From Asaia astilbis JCM 15831 (GTDB lineage: Bacteria; Pseudomonadota; Alphaproteobacteria; Acetobacterales; Acetobacteraceae), in assembly GCF_000613845.1 (NCBI RefSeq), contig NZ_BAJT01000018.1:1-64000 (forward strand): a DNA stretch of 64,000 nt, written 5' to 3'. The notes beneath the pieces were generated by a model. It made no database searches. It was not told the origin of the DNA and was given only the letters and a program-made list of their open reading frames with translations. Both the position numbers and the translations under genes were made by a program. Positions 1 through 8,262 of this stretch are shown here, piece after piece (the first letter of the stretch is position 1; each line of letters starts with the position of its first letter).

Positions 1-151
1 TCAGTAACGCTTAGTCAGAACTCGGCTCAGCGCGATTACGTGCGTCTGCGCGGATGCGGGCAGCGATACGCACAGGCAGACTAAGACCAGCGTGAATACG
101 CGCCGCTGTGCGGAGTAATCTCATAGATGCGTTGTGACTTCACGACGCGCT

Positions 152-664
152 TCAATTCTTGGCACTGATCTGCGCTTCCATACCTTTTCGATCTGTCTGT
201 AGCCAATATTCGACAATCTTATTGTCCTGGACCCTGTAAACGGCGGAAGTCAGCTCTAGTAATTCCTTGCCGGTCGGTTGTTCCCCGTTGAGCGATTTAA
301 GATGGTGTCCGAACTGGCGCCACCGTACGAAGACAAGGTTCTTCTGCGCGATGAGAACATCAATTCGGAAACTATAATGGCCGAACAGAGAAATGAAATC
401 TCTGACGTGATTTGTATAATCACTTGGGGTTCGGATGACCGTTTCTTCATTCTCGGACTGGATCTGATGGGCTTTGACGGATGATGCGAGATAACGGCTC
501 GTTGCTTCCGGGTGACGTCCCGAGCGGACTTCTTCCAGAAAGGCACGCACGATCTTCTCGGCGCTGGCCGTAACATGAGTGGAGGCCTTAGCTTCCGTAG
601 CGACAGAAAAACAAGCGACCCATGCCGGCAGAACCAAGCTTCTGATTGTCTTAAAAATTACCAA
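152..664 (-). CDS. Secreted SnoaL-like (NTF2-fold) protein
   Basis: The product has an N-terminal hydrophobic export signal ending near EAKA (about residue 27), followed by one domain of about 135 residues that resembles SnoaL/ester-cyclase-like NTF2-fold proteins (helical start, then WRQFGHH and the closing VEYWLQTDR strand). Members of this superfamily are small enzymes or ligand carriers; no reaction can be assigned. I place the start at a TTG at 664 because AGGAGA (671-676 on the plus strand as TCTCCT) sits six bases upstream; an in-frame ATG at 691 has no such site and would put nine polar residues before the signal. It is transcribed divergently from a LysR gene, the usual arrangement for a regulator and its target. 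Confidence 0.72.
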   Translation of the reverse strand: MVIFKTIRSLVLPAWVACFSVATEAKASTHVTASAEKIVRAFLEEVRSGRHPEATSRYLASSVKAHQIQSENEETVIRTPSDYTNHVRDFISLFGHYSFRIDVLIAQKNLVFVRWRQFGHHLKSLNGEQPTGKELLELTSAVYRVQDNKIVEYWLQTDRKGMEAQISAKN

Positions 665-731
665 TGACGTTCTCCTGTATCGACTATGCATCGATTAGGA
701 GAAATTTCGGTCGAACCGGTAACGATGATTT

Positions 732-748
732 CTTGGCCTTAGGCCAAG
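732..748. promoter_or_regulatory. Candidate LysR operator between divergent genes
   Basis: The sequence CTTGGCCTTAGGCCAAG has perfect 8-base arms around a single central base and contains a T-N11-A pattern, the hallmark of LysR-type regulator sites. It lies in the 103-base gap between the SnoaL-like gene and the LysR gene, about 20 bases before the LysR start, where it could serve both autoregulation and divergent control. The function is inferred from position and symmetry only. Confidence 0.5.
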
Positions 749-767
749 CCTGTCTTAGGCTTTGCCG

Positions 768-1652
768 ATGCTTCGCCATTCAATACCTCTCCTTATGACT
801 TTTGAAGTGGCGGCGCGGCACTGCAGTTTTGCACGTGGTGCGGCCGAACTTAATGTCACACCTGCGGCAGTCAGCCAGCAGGTTCGACTGCTTGAGGATC
901 GACTGGGCCACAAACTTTTCGTTCGAAAGGCGAGGGGCCTTGAGCTCACGAAAGTGGGTCGTGACTTTGCAAGAGACATTCGTGCCGGTTTGCACACTCT
1001 CCAAGTTGCGACACAGACGCTGACCAAACCACGGGTCGAAGGCCGCTTGCGCGTGGCGACGTTTCATTCCTTCGGTCTGTTCTGGGTTCTTCCACGCCTT
1101 CCAGACTTCAGGGAACGCTATCCAGATGTCGATGTGCGTCTAATTCTGGGAAATGAGCGCGTTTCACTGAGTGGAAGCGAAGCCGATCTGTCGATCCGCT
1201 TTGGAACGCAGTCAGACGAAGGATGCGTTACAGAGGACTTCATGCGCGACACCGCGATCGTCGTCGCCAGTCCTGAAATACTGACAGGGCGTCCTGTCAT
1301 GACCAAGAGTGCTGATCTGGCTGGGTTTCCCATTTTGCATGACGAAGCGGTTGCCGAGGGAGAAAGACGCCTACGGTGGTCCGACTGGCTCAAACACGGA
1401 TCACCCCCTCAAGCCGAATGCTATCTTCCTGACGGTCTGAGTGTAATCCAAGCCTGTCTGCTCGGGCAGGGGTTAGCGATCGTCCGCTCATCCCTTGTCG
1501 GCAGTCACCTTCAAGCGGGTCGTCTAGTCAGAGTACTTGCGCATGAGAAGATACTGGATCTGCCTTACAGGGTGGTGACACGCCCGAGCGAGGCGCGCGA
1601 TCATGTGCATGCCTTCAAGGAGTGGCTCAAGGAAATGGCAGAGCGTCGCTAA
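768..1652 (+). CDS. LysR family transcriptional regulator, GcvA-like
   Basis: A 294-residue regulator of standard LysR length. Residues 1-60 form the winged helix-turn-helix (FEVAARHCSFARGAAELNVT then AAVSQQVRLLE), followed by the linker helix and an effector-binding domain from about residue 88 (RLRVATFHSF) to the C terminus. The N terminus resembles the GcvA/AmpR branch, often local regulators of a divergent neighbour. ATG at 768 is preferred over an in-frame TTG at 762. The perfect palindrome at 732-748 just upstream is a candidate binding site. The likely target is the divergent SnoaL-like gene; the ligand is unknown. Confidence 0.93.
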   Translation: MLRHSIPLLMTFEVAARHCSFARGAAELNVTPAAVSQQVRLLEDRLGHKLFVRKARGLELTKVGRDFARDIRAGLHTLQVATQTLTKPRVEGRLRVATFHSFGLFWVLPRLPDFRERYPDVDVRLILGNERVSLSGSEADLSIRFGTQSDEGCVTEDFMRDTAIVVASPEILTGRPVMTKSADLAGFPILHDEAVAEGERRLRWSDWLKHGSPPQAECYLPDGLSVIQACLLGQGLAIVRSSLVGSHLQAGRLVRVLAHEKILDLPYRVVTRPSEARDHVHAFKEWLKEMAERR

Positions 1653-1744
1653 TGTGTCGCTGCTCTGCCGAGCTTTCGAGATTAGAACGGGTGTTGTTTC
1701 AAATCTCTAATTGAGAGACGCTCGGTCCGATCAAAGAAGTCAGT

Positions 1745-2083
1745 TCAGTTCCCCGTCGGGTTGACCGCAGCGTCCTGCTCCGGATGACGTGAGACGATCT
1801 TCATCCCTGTATCTGTTTTGGAGACTTTCAATCCTGTGCCCCAGAGCATATGGCGCATCGCCTGATAGGGTTGTCTGTCGAGATGGATCTCATGTGCTGT
1901 CCTGCCCTGAAGCAATGCGGGTTCCACCTGGATCGGACAGCTGGAGCGTTCGGAAACTTTCTGTATGGCCTCATTCAGGGGCATGCGATCATAATCCCAG
2001 ACATAATGTTTACCGAGGCAGGTTGGCCCGCTGCATGCAGTGAGGAGCAGCGCCAGGATGGTCACTTGTGAGAAGCGCAACAT
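1745..2083 (-). CDS. Stand-alone STN-domain lipoprotein
   Basis: A 112-residue protein with a lipobox (LLTAC) at about residues 13-17, so probably lipid-anchored. Residues 29-97 match the STN (secretin/TonB N-terminus) domain: a short strand YVWDYDRMPLNEAIQKVSE, the PALLQGR segment and the closing YQAMRHMLWGTGL. STN domains normally sit at the N terminus of secretins, FecA-type TonB receptors or FecR-linked systems, where they contact other periplasmic proteins. Here the domain is a whole protein with no receptor, sigma factor or secretin beside it. A role as a free adaptor for a receptor elsewhere is an inference. It is convergent with the LysR gene. Confidence 0.8.
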   Translation of the reverse strand: MLRFSQVTILALLLTACSGPTCLGKHYVWDYDRMPLNEAIQKVSERSSCPIQVEPALLQGRTAHEIHLDRQPYQAMRHMLWGTGLKVSKTDTGMKIVSRHPEQDAAVNPTGN

Positions 2084-2556
2084 GGAAAGGGTTTGCCTTT
2101 TATTATTAGTTGATGGATCGTTGTGGTCACTCCACAGGGCGCTGAAAATTTCTTTTCAGGATAGACGTATATGCAGCCTCCAAGGTTGCGGACAGGAAGT
2201 GTTTCTGCCGCCCCTCAGCGACGTTTAAAAACAGATGAAGTGACGGTATGTTCATAAGTAAAATATCGACACTCGAGACCCGTTTCTAGTCAATTCTGGC
2301 CTTCGAAGGAGCTGTACCGCGATGATTGACGCCAAAGTTTGTGATGCGCGCTCTTCAAGACTCTTTATAATGGTGTCTATCGTGGATTTTGTAAAACTGT
2401 TTTAGGCTCTTCAACCATCAGACGCCGTTATTTAGTACTTCCCGGGGTTCGTCTTAGCAGTGTTTCTAAGATTCTCAACGCATCGGAATGCAGACGCGGT
2501 TACGAGTACAGATATATTGAAAATTGGTTTCCTCAAAATCGACAATAGTGGAAGCG
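2084..2556. other. Intergenic stretch, AT-rich, no gene recognised
   Basis: About 470 bases between the STN lipoprotein and an orphan gene. The right half becomes clearly richer in A and T than the neighbouring genes, and continues so into the orphan gene at 2557-3006. Short frames exist on both strands but lack ribosome binding sites and protein-like composition. The left edge must hold the promoter of the STN gene. I see no RNA gene or convincing terminator. Confidence 0.4.
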
Positions 2557-3006
2557 TCACAGAAAAGTATTGGAGCCTTTCTGGTTTGTATCAGGGGTTG
2601 GGATGAGCTCCTCAAAATTTCGGATTGCTTGATCTGGAGATTTAGTAGACATCGAGCACTCGTATAGCGCCTCGCAGACATTCTCAGGAGAGTAATTTTC
2701 GTAGAATAAGTCTAACGAAGCACACAGCCTTGCTAATGAGAAGTAAATGCCAGATTTAACAATATTTCCGGACTCTTCAAAAAAGAAATATCTCTCATCA
2801 TAATATGCGGACATCGCCGTATAGTTGTCCTTTCCCGGGAAATTCCTATTCCGGAGGAAGCAGGGGATATTCTCAGGGGAGAGGTCTCCCACGCGATACA
2901 AAACATCTAATCGGCAATAATCGAAAAACGTTTCAAATAATTTGTGATTATTTTGCGATAAGAAATATTCTGTGAGGCTTCTGCTCAGGGTATTCAGTCT
3001 CATCAT
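2557..3006 (-). CDS. Hypothetical protein in AT-rich DNA
   Basis: A 149-residue protein that I do not recognise. It is rich in Phe, Tyr, Asn and Glu (runs such as YYDERYFFFEE), has no signal peptide or clear membrane segment, and appears mostly helical. Base composition is much more AT-rich than the flanking exporter genes, which suggests acquisition from elsewhere. It starts ten bases after the exporter stop codon, with GAAAAGA before its ATG pair, so it may be read as the last gene of that operon. Immunity or regulatory functions are possible for such orphans, but nothing in the sequence shows one. Confidence 0.55.
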   Translation of the reverse strand: MMRLNTLSRSLTEYFLSQNNHKLFETFFDYCRLDVLYRVGDLSPENIPCFLRNRNFPGKDNYTAMSAYYDERYFFFEESGNIVKSGIYFSLARLCASLDLFYENYSPENVCEALYECSMSTKSPDQAIRNFEELIPTPDTNQKGSNTFL

Positions 3007-3015
3007 TTTTTCTTT

Positions 3016-5397
3016 TCAATGGATTGATGCGTCTAACCGTCTCTGCCCAGCAATGATGAAGCAGAACCCGAGAGAAAGCGCTGCTCCGATCGAAATCGTG
3101 AGGCCGATCTCTGAGAGGAGACGTGTGTGGCAGAAAGCGAGGCAGCCGAAAGTGAGAACAGTCATAATATTACAGGTGACGAGTGTGCGGATTGTGCGAG
3201 CCCGCTCGGCACGATCGAGCTGAGGTCTGGCGAAGAACAGCGCGTAATCGAGCGCCACACCGGCAACAAACTGGATCGCTACGACATGCACCAATGAAAG
3301 CGGTTCATGCCTCAGGACCAGGATGGTTGGCAGAATCACTAACACCGTTCCGACTGACACGAGAACCTTGGTCAACCGTCGCAGGTCGCGAAAAACGGCG
3401 AGGAGGATCAGGACAGCGGCTGCGATACCGGTCGCGCTCCAGAGAAACGTTTGACGTGTGTGATAAGCAGTCAGCTCCTGCAGCTTTTCGTTGAGATCCA
3501 ACACCAGGACATCGGGCTGCCCCGTCAGCGCGTCGCGAATACGGGGCATGTCCCGCACATCTTTCGGGAGGATGAGTCCCCACCAGCCATCCTTGCGCTC
3601 GAGAAGAAGTGGCGAGAGCGCATCGTTCAGTGGCGTTCCGACAAGCATTGGCGGTGTCAGCGGGACACGCTGTCTGGTGGTCTCGAGATCGGTTACGAAA
3701 GGCTCGAAGCTATTCGGTTTAAACGGAAGGCCCTCCAGAGCCTTCGCCACAGACAGTCGTAAGTCTCTACTGGCAGGCAGGACATTTTGTCTGAGCCGCT
3801 GCAGCGTCGTCGAGGGCAGAATCTGCGCGGCATCCTGAATGCCGGAAAGTGCGCCGTGTTTAATCAATCCCTCGAACACGGGCTGCAGTGCTTCTTCACG
3901 TTCAAGGAGCTCTTCAGCACTACCCGCATGAACGGCGATGAGTTTGGAAGAATCCGGGGTGCCAAGCTCGCGCCTCAACTCCAGTTCAAGTGCCCGGTCG
4001 CTCACTGATACCGGGCCAAGCGCAGTGAGGTCGGTCACGAGCTTCGGTGGGTGGATCAGCAGAAGGCCTGCGGCTCCCAACACTGGGACAAGAACGAGGG
4101 ATCGCCAGCGACGAAGACCTTCCAGTTTCTCAAGGATTGGAGAAGGCCCGCTGGTGGTCGGGGCAAGATCGGCAGCCACAATCAGGCGCGGCATGAGTAG
4201 AAGCGTTACGGCTGCAGATGTCAGAAGCCCAACGGCCGCGAAAACGCCGAGTTGAGCAAGACCGGGAAGTCCGCAAAGGATCATGCCGCTCAGACCGAGC
4301 GACGCTGTCAGCGCGGCCAGTCGAAGACTGGGGCCAATACGTCGAAGCGTCGCCTGTGGTCCCTCGCCATGATCTCGATGTCCGATGAGCAAAACCGGAT
4401 AATCCAGTGACACGCCCAGCATCGTCATGCCGAAGCCGAAGGAGATGCCATGAACCGAGCCGAAGATGAGGCGCACGACGATCACGGCTACAGTCAGCGA
4501 GATGAAGAAAGGCGCCCCGATTGCGGCGAGTACCCAGAAAGAGCGAAATCGCCAGAACAGGATGCTCGCGACAATGACAACGGATGCAAGGCTGATCAGA
4601 TGGATGTCGCCGCGCATGACGTTTGCACTATGAACGGCGAGTACAGCAGGCCCGCTGAGCAGGAGATGCGCCTCTTTAGGGTGGGTGGCCTCGAAAGCTT
4701 GCTGAATGGCTTTGGGCGCATCTTTTTGCTCAGCAAAATTCATGCCGTTCGCTCTGGTGCGAAGCAAAAGCAGGGCGCGTGGATCTTCGGATGACCGACC
4801 CGGAGCGAACCAGACGTCGTCGATGAGCCTTGCCTGGATTTCAGGCTGAAATTGTTTGAGCGTGCTTGGAAAAGCCCCTGTCGGGTCGCGCAAGGCGAAG
4901 CGCCGGATCAGGGGCTCGGCGGCAGATTCAAGACCGTCCAACGTGTCTTGGAAAGCTTGTGAGAGGTGCTCGGGAGTGAAAATGCGTGTTTGTGGATCGG
5001 GTGCTAGCAGATAACGGTAATTGAGGAGCAGCTTGTTCAGGCTTTCGCTCTCATCGACGGTAAATGAGCCGTTGAGGACGGCTGAAAAGCGTGGGTTTCT
5101 GCTCAGGGTGGCGCGCATCTCCCGGCTGATCCGGGCAAGTTCGGCCGTTGACTGGCCCTCGATCGCTACAGTGATGAAAGAGGAGGCGACACCTTCTCGC
5201 ACTTCACGCATCAGGAAGCGGGTTCCGGAATCGTGGCCGGCGGGGAGAAATCCCGCCATGTCGGTGCGTAAAGGGATCAGAATCAGCGTGCCTGCCGCGA
5301 AGGCCAGCGAGATAAGGAGAACCAGCGCCAGATGCAGGGGAGATCGCCGCATCCCAGCCGACTCAGAGCGCGATTGAGATCGACTGGAGGTCGCCAT
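3016..5397 (-). CDS. MMPL/RND-superfamily exporter (COG4258-like)
   Basis: A 793-residue inner-membrane protein with the duplicated RND plan of the MMPL group: TM1, a large periplasmic domain (about residues 45-260), six membrane segments, then a second periplasmic domain and five or six closing segments. The GVSLDYPVLLIGHRDHGEG region in the first half and its counterpart GVALDYALFFARP in the second carry the conserved Asp expected in the proton relay. This predicted-exporter type accompanies LolA-like and acyltransferase genes in aryl-polyene clusters. The first ATG overlaps the LolA-like gene by 35 bases; an alternative start at 5352 (MRRSPLH) is possible. Substrate unknown; a lipid-like pigment or acyl product is inferred. 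Confidence 0.88.
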   Translation of the reverse strand: MATSSRSQSRSESAGMRRSPLHLALVLLISLAFAAGTLILIPLRTDMAGFLPAGHDSGTRFLMREVREGVASSFITVAIEGQSTAELARISREMRATLSRNPRFSAVLNGSFTVDESESLNKLLLNYRYLLAPDPQTRIFTPEHLSQAFQDTLDGLESAAEPLIRRFALRDPTGAFPSTLKQFQPEIQARLIDDVWFAPGRSSEDPRALLLLRTRANGMNFAEQKDAPKAIQQAFEATHPKEAHLLLSGPAVLAVHSANVMRGDIHLISLASVVIVASILFWRFRSFWVLAAIGAPFFISLTVAVIVVRLIFGSVHGISFGFGMTMLGVSLDYPVLLIGHRDHGEGPQATLRRIGPSLRLAALTASLGLSGMILCGLPGLAQLGVFAAVGLLTSAAVTLLLMPRLIVAADLAPTTSGPSPILEKLEGLRRWRSLVLVPVLGAAGLLLIHPPKLVTDLTALGPVSVSDRALELELRRELGTPDSSKLIAVHAGSAEELLEREEALQPVFEGLIKHGALSGIQDAAQILPSTTLQRLRQNVLPASRDLRLSVAKALEGLPFKPNSFEPFVTDLETTRQRVPLTPPMLVGTPLNDALSPLLLERKDGWWGLILPKDVRDMPRIRDALTGQPDVLVLDLNEKLQELTAYHTRQTFLWSATGIAAAVLILLAVFRDLRRLTKVLVSVGTVLVILPTILVLRHEPLSLVHVVAIQFVAGVALDYALFFARPQLDRAERARTIRTLVTCNIMTVLTFGCLAFCHTRLLSEIGLTISIGAALSLGFCFIIAGQRRLDASIH

Positions 5398-5968
5398 TTT
5401 CCTGCTCGATTTCCAGATCCGTTATCGCGTTGAGTTTGCCTTTGATGACCACTTTGCGGACATATTTTGCGGTTTCCTCGGTCGCCGGAATGAGCGTGAG
5501 GGTCCAGAGACCCTTCCCGTCTTCCTGAGCGGAGAGATGATATTCCCGAGCAAGGAGCGCATTATCGCCAGAAAGTGGCGCGCGAAGCGTATCGGTCAGG
5601 ACCTGAAGGGCATGGCTACTGGAGATATCGAGTCTGTGTGTCGCCGTGTTTCCTCTCGTCAGCATGACGTCGTGGCCGCTGATCACCAGATCCTCGCGGC
5701 GCGGAGAAAGCGTGAGCTTTTCCAGAGTGTCTGGCGCGCGCCACCGCAAAATTCCTGAGCTTTCCAGCTTCTTGCTCAGCGCGGCTAGCGTGCGTGTTTC
5801 GTGAAACGTATTTTCCCGCGATGTCACTGCGCCGATCCGTTTGACGATCTCGTTGGCAAGCGCCGAGGAAGAAGGCGCTGTCTCGGCTCGGGGCTGCGTG
5901 ATGACGCTGGCTGAGATGATGGCGATAATCGGGAAGAGGCGGATGCGAAACCTGACGGGTGTTCTCAT
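5363..5968 (-). CDS. LolA-like outer-membrane lipoprotein carrier
   Basis: A 201-residue periplasmic protein. The signal peptide spans roughly residues 1-28 (hydrophobic IIAIISASV, cleavage near RAE). The remainder fits the LolA/LolB half-barrel fold: a GILRWRAPDTLEKLTLSPR segment typical of the carrier's lipid-shielding strands, and a C-terminal IEQENGDLQSISI strand. Start chosen at 5968 because GGAGGAGA lies immediately upstream. Its ATG overlaps the acyltransferase stop (ATGA). Divergent LolA-like proteins of this kind travel with COG4258 exporters and are thought to carry a lipid-like product, not lipoproteins, across the periplasm. Confidence 0.82.
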   Translation of the reverse strand: MRTPVRFRIRLFPIIAIISASVITQPRAETAPSSSALANEIVKRIGAVTSRENTFHETRTLAALSKKLESSGILRWRAPDTLEKLTLSPRREDLVISGHDVMLTRGNTATHRLDISSSHALQVLTDTLRAPLSGDNALLAREYHLSAQEDGKGLWTLTLIPATEETAKYVRKVVIKGKLNAITDLEIEQENGDLQSISIAL

Positions 5969-6956
5969 GATCTCTCCTCCCAAAAATCATAGTAATTATG
6001 CCAGGAGAGCGGATATTTTCGGCATAAATCACTTATCCAGTCTGCATAGCGGATCATCCAGCCCTTGAGGGTCGCCTCTTTTTCACGGGCAGTGCCGGTG
6101 AGCTCGATACGATCAGCGAAATCCTCAAAGGCGATATCGTAGCTGCCGTCTGCCTCGCGGATACCTCGGAAGAGAATGACAGGACTTTGCGCAAGGGCAG
6201 CAAGACGGATCGGACCGACGGGAAGAGGCGCCTCTTTCCCTAATACCGGTATCGGAAGACTGCGCCCCATATCATGCGCCCGATCGCCCAAAATCGCGAC
6301 GACCTCTCCTCGTTCTAGCTTTCTGCGACGCGCAGCATGGTGTCGGGTTCGCCAAGAGGGATGAGACGGTCTTCATAGCCGGGATCGAGTGCTTCGATCA
6401 CTCGTGTCGCGTCACCCGTATAGCCGCGATACATCAATATTTTGAGGGTAAGCGGCGCAGGCATGACCCGCATGACTGCGCGCAGAGAGTCAAAAGAGCC
6501 GATATGCGCGCCAAGGAGGATACAGCCGCGCCCTTCCTCAAGCGCCTTGAAAAGCCGCTCCGGACCTTCAACCGATATCTCTGGAAGCTTGGCCTGCAGA
6601 TCAAGAATGAAGAGGCGGTCCAGCGTGATTTGGGCGTAGGAGCGGATATGCTTCCAGATCATGAAGAGGCTGGGTTCTCGTCCTAGCACGCGGCGTAGAT
6701 AGGCTCGCGAATTACGACGGCTTGTCCTGTCTTTGATGAGGTACCAAAGCGCAATCGGGTCGAGCAAAGGGATCAGCGGGCGTCGCCCGACGAGACGCGC
6801 GAGATAGAGCATAAAAGAGATGGCGCGCTGACTGCCGCGCTCTGGGACAAGCCATGTTTCAGTCGTTTCTTGTGAAGAGACGGTCTTGTCACGCGCTACT
6901 TCATACCGACGCAGCTCTGCGTTGCTGAGACTTGCGTTCACAGGGGGTGACCGCAT
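5965..6956 (-). CDS. LpxL-like acyltransferase (COG4261 type), frameshifted
   Basis: Reads as one 330-residue lysophospholipid/lipid A acyltransferase-like protein if one base is restored near 6316. The N-terminal part carries the PERGSQRAISFMLYLARLVG membrane-proximal region, the RRVLGREP segment and the LLGAHIGSFDSLRA block, whose H-x4-D-type motif is the catalytic signature; the C-terminal part resumes with LERGEVVAILGDR and the PIPVLGKEAPLPVGP block expected next in the family. The break replaces a continuous S-LERGE junction with a stop. It is the first gene of the trio acyltransferase, LolA-like, MMPL exporter, an order typical of aryl-polyene loci. Confidence 0.83.
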
Positions 6957-7471
6957 TTCATCGCTGAGAGACGCCGAGGACCGATCTCAGCGCAGGTCCG
7001 GTGGCGTGACATAGGAGCTGCACTGGGAGCCGTTATCCTCTCTAATGGAAGTATATCGTCGATCAACAGCGCGTTAGATAGCACGGTCACGTGAGAAGAT
7101 GAAATACGTAAACACTCTTGGGAAAACGACAAACAAGAGGATTGTAGAATATTCGGTTAATTTTTCTGTATACCGTAACTTGAGAATGTCGATTTAAGTA
7201 GCTTTTGGTCGTGAGGGTGCAATAAAAATTTTCCACGCATCGAAAGGAAGATCTACTTCGTATGGATGGGATCGGGAACGCCTGTATTGTCAGGATATCT
7301 TCCTTATTCACACCTGTTGCTTCTTCGATCGAGCGATCTGCACTCCGGGGAAAAATAGAGAGAGCGAAAACACCGGGAGATCGCGACTTGCATAGCGGGT
7401 GGCATTGAGTAGAAAAACCCCGCCGGGGTCGCGTTAGCCATGCCCTGTTTCGTCTTTGTCGTGAGCCTGTG
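6957..7471. other. Intergenic stretch between divergent operons
   Basis: About 515 bases between the minus-strand exporter operon and the plus-strand methyltransferase. It contains an AT-rich core around 7130-7230, a plausible home for divergent promoters, but no convincing -35/-10 pair, inverted repeat, tRNA or small protein. Short frames on the minus strand look like chance. Confidence 0.4.
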
Positions 7472-8221
7472 ATGACCGATCCAATGCGTGAAAAAGCACC
7501 TCCTCATCCGGTTCTCACCGACTGGTATCAGAAGGACTCAAGTCGTCAGACCTTCGTACGTTCTCTTTTTGATCGTACGGCTCCGCATTACGATCGGATC
7601 AATGCGATCTTTTCGCTCGGGAGTGGAAGGTGGTTCAGACGGTCCATGCTGCAGCGTCTCGGTCTCAGATCAGGTCATGATGTGCTCGATATCGCTACAG
7701 GGACCGGTCTTGTGGCGCGCGAAGCTGCCGCGATTGCGGGGAGGGCCCATGTCATCGGGCTGGATATGAGCCTCGGCATGCTCGCAGAGTGCAGGAAGAA
7801 CGTGCCTGGGATCGCGCTGATTCAGGCTGACGCGCAAAATCTGCCGTTTGCAGACGCCCAGTTCGATGTTCTGTCCATGGGGTACGCTCTCCGACATGTT
7901 GCAGACCTGAACGCGGCGTTCGCATCCTGGCGTACGGTGTTGAAGCCCGGTGGTTCCGTTCTCATTCTTGAGATCGGCCGTGCGCGTCATGCTCTGGTGC
8001 AGGCGCTATTGCGCGTCTATCTGGGGCGGATCGTGCCTATTCTCTCCGGCGTGGCTGCGACCAGCGATAGCCGCAGTCTTATGGAATATTATTGGGACAC
8101 GATTGCTGAATGCGTACCGCCTCAGGAAATTCTGCGCGCCTTGCAGGGAGCCGGTTTTAAGAACGTCCGTAAGCGCACCTATCTTGGCGTGTTCCATGCC
8201 TATTCGGGAACAGCGCCGTAA
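7472..8221 (+). CDS. UbiE/COQ5-like SAM-dependent methyltransferase
   Basis: A 249-residue class I methyltransferase. The N-terminal FVRSLFDRTAPHYDRINAIF block and following GSGRWFRR are those of the UbiE/MenG family; motif I is VLDIATGTGLVA, then GLDMSLGML, ADAQNLPFAD and MGYALRHV. Family members C-methylate quinone precursors or related phenolics. Because the gene sits next to an export trio of the aryl-polyene kind, methylation of an aryl starter is a possible alternative role; the genuine ubiE may lie elsewhere. The ATG at 7472 is preferred over a GTG three bases earlier. It is followed after 41 bases by the sulfatase-family gene. Confidence 0.85.
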   Translation: MTDPMREKAPPHPVLTDWYQKDSSRQTFVRSLFDRTAPHYDRINAIFSLGSGRWFRRSMLQRLGLRSGHDVLDIATGTGLVAREAAAIAGRAHVIGLDMSLGMLAECRKNVPGIALIQADAQNLPFADAQFDVLSMGYALRHVADLNAAFASWRTVLKPGGSVLILEIGRARHALVQALLRVYLGRIVPILSGVAATSDSRSLMEYYWDTIAECVPPQEILRALQGAGFKNVRKRTYLGVFHAYSGTAP

Positions 8222-8262
8222 TGCCGGTCTCGTCCTGATGGCGCCCCATTGGAGCTGACCCT

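Noticed and set aside
1..123. A signal-peptide-like reading (VFTLVLVCLCVSLPASAQT) on the minus strand ending at the first base
   Set aside because: No start codon in that frame after the stop at about 118-120; the ATG at 123 is in another frame. It may be a frameshifted remnant, but 35 residues are too few to support a call.
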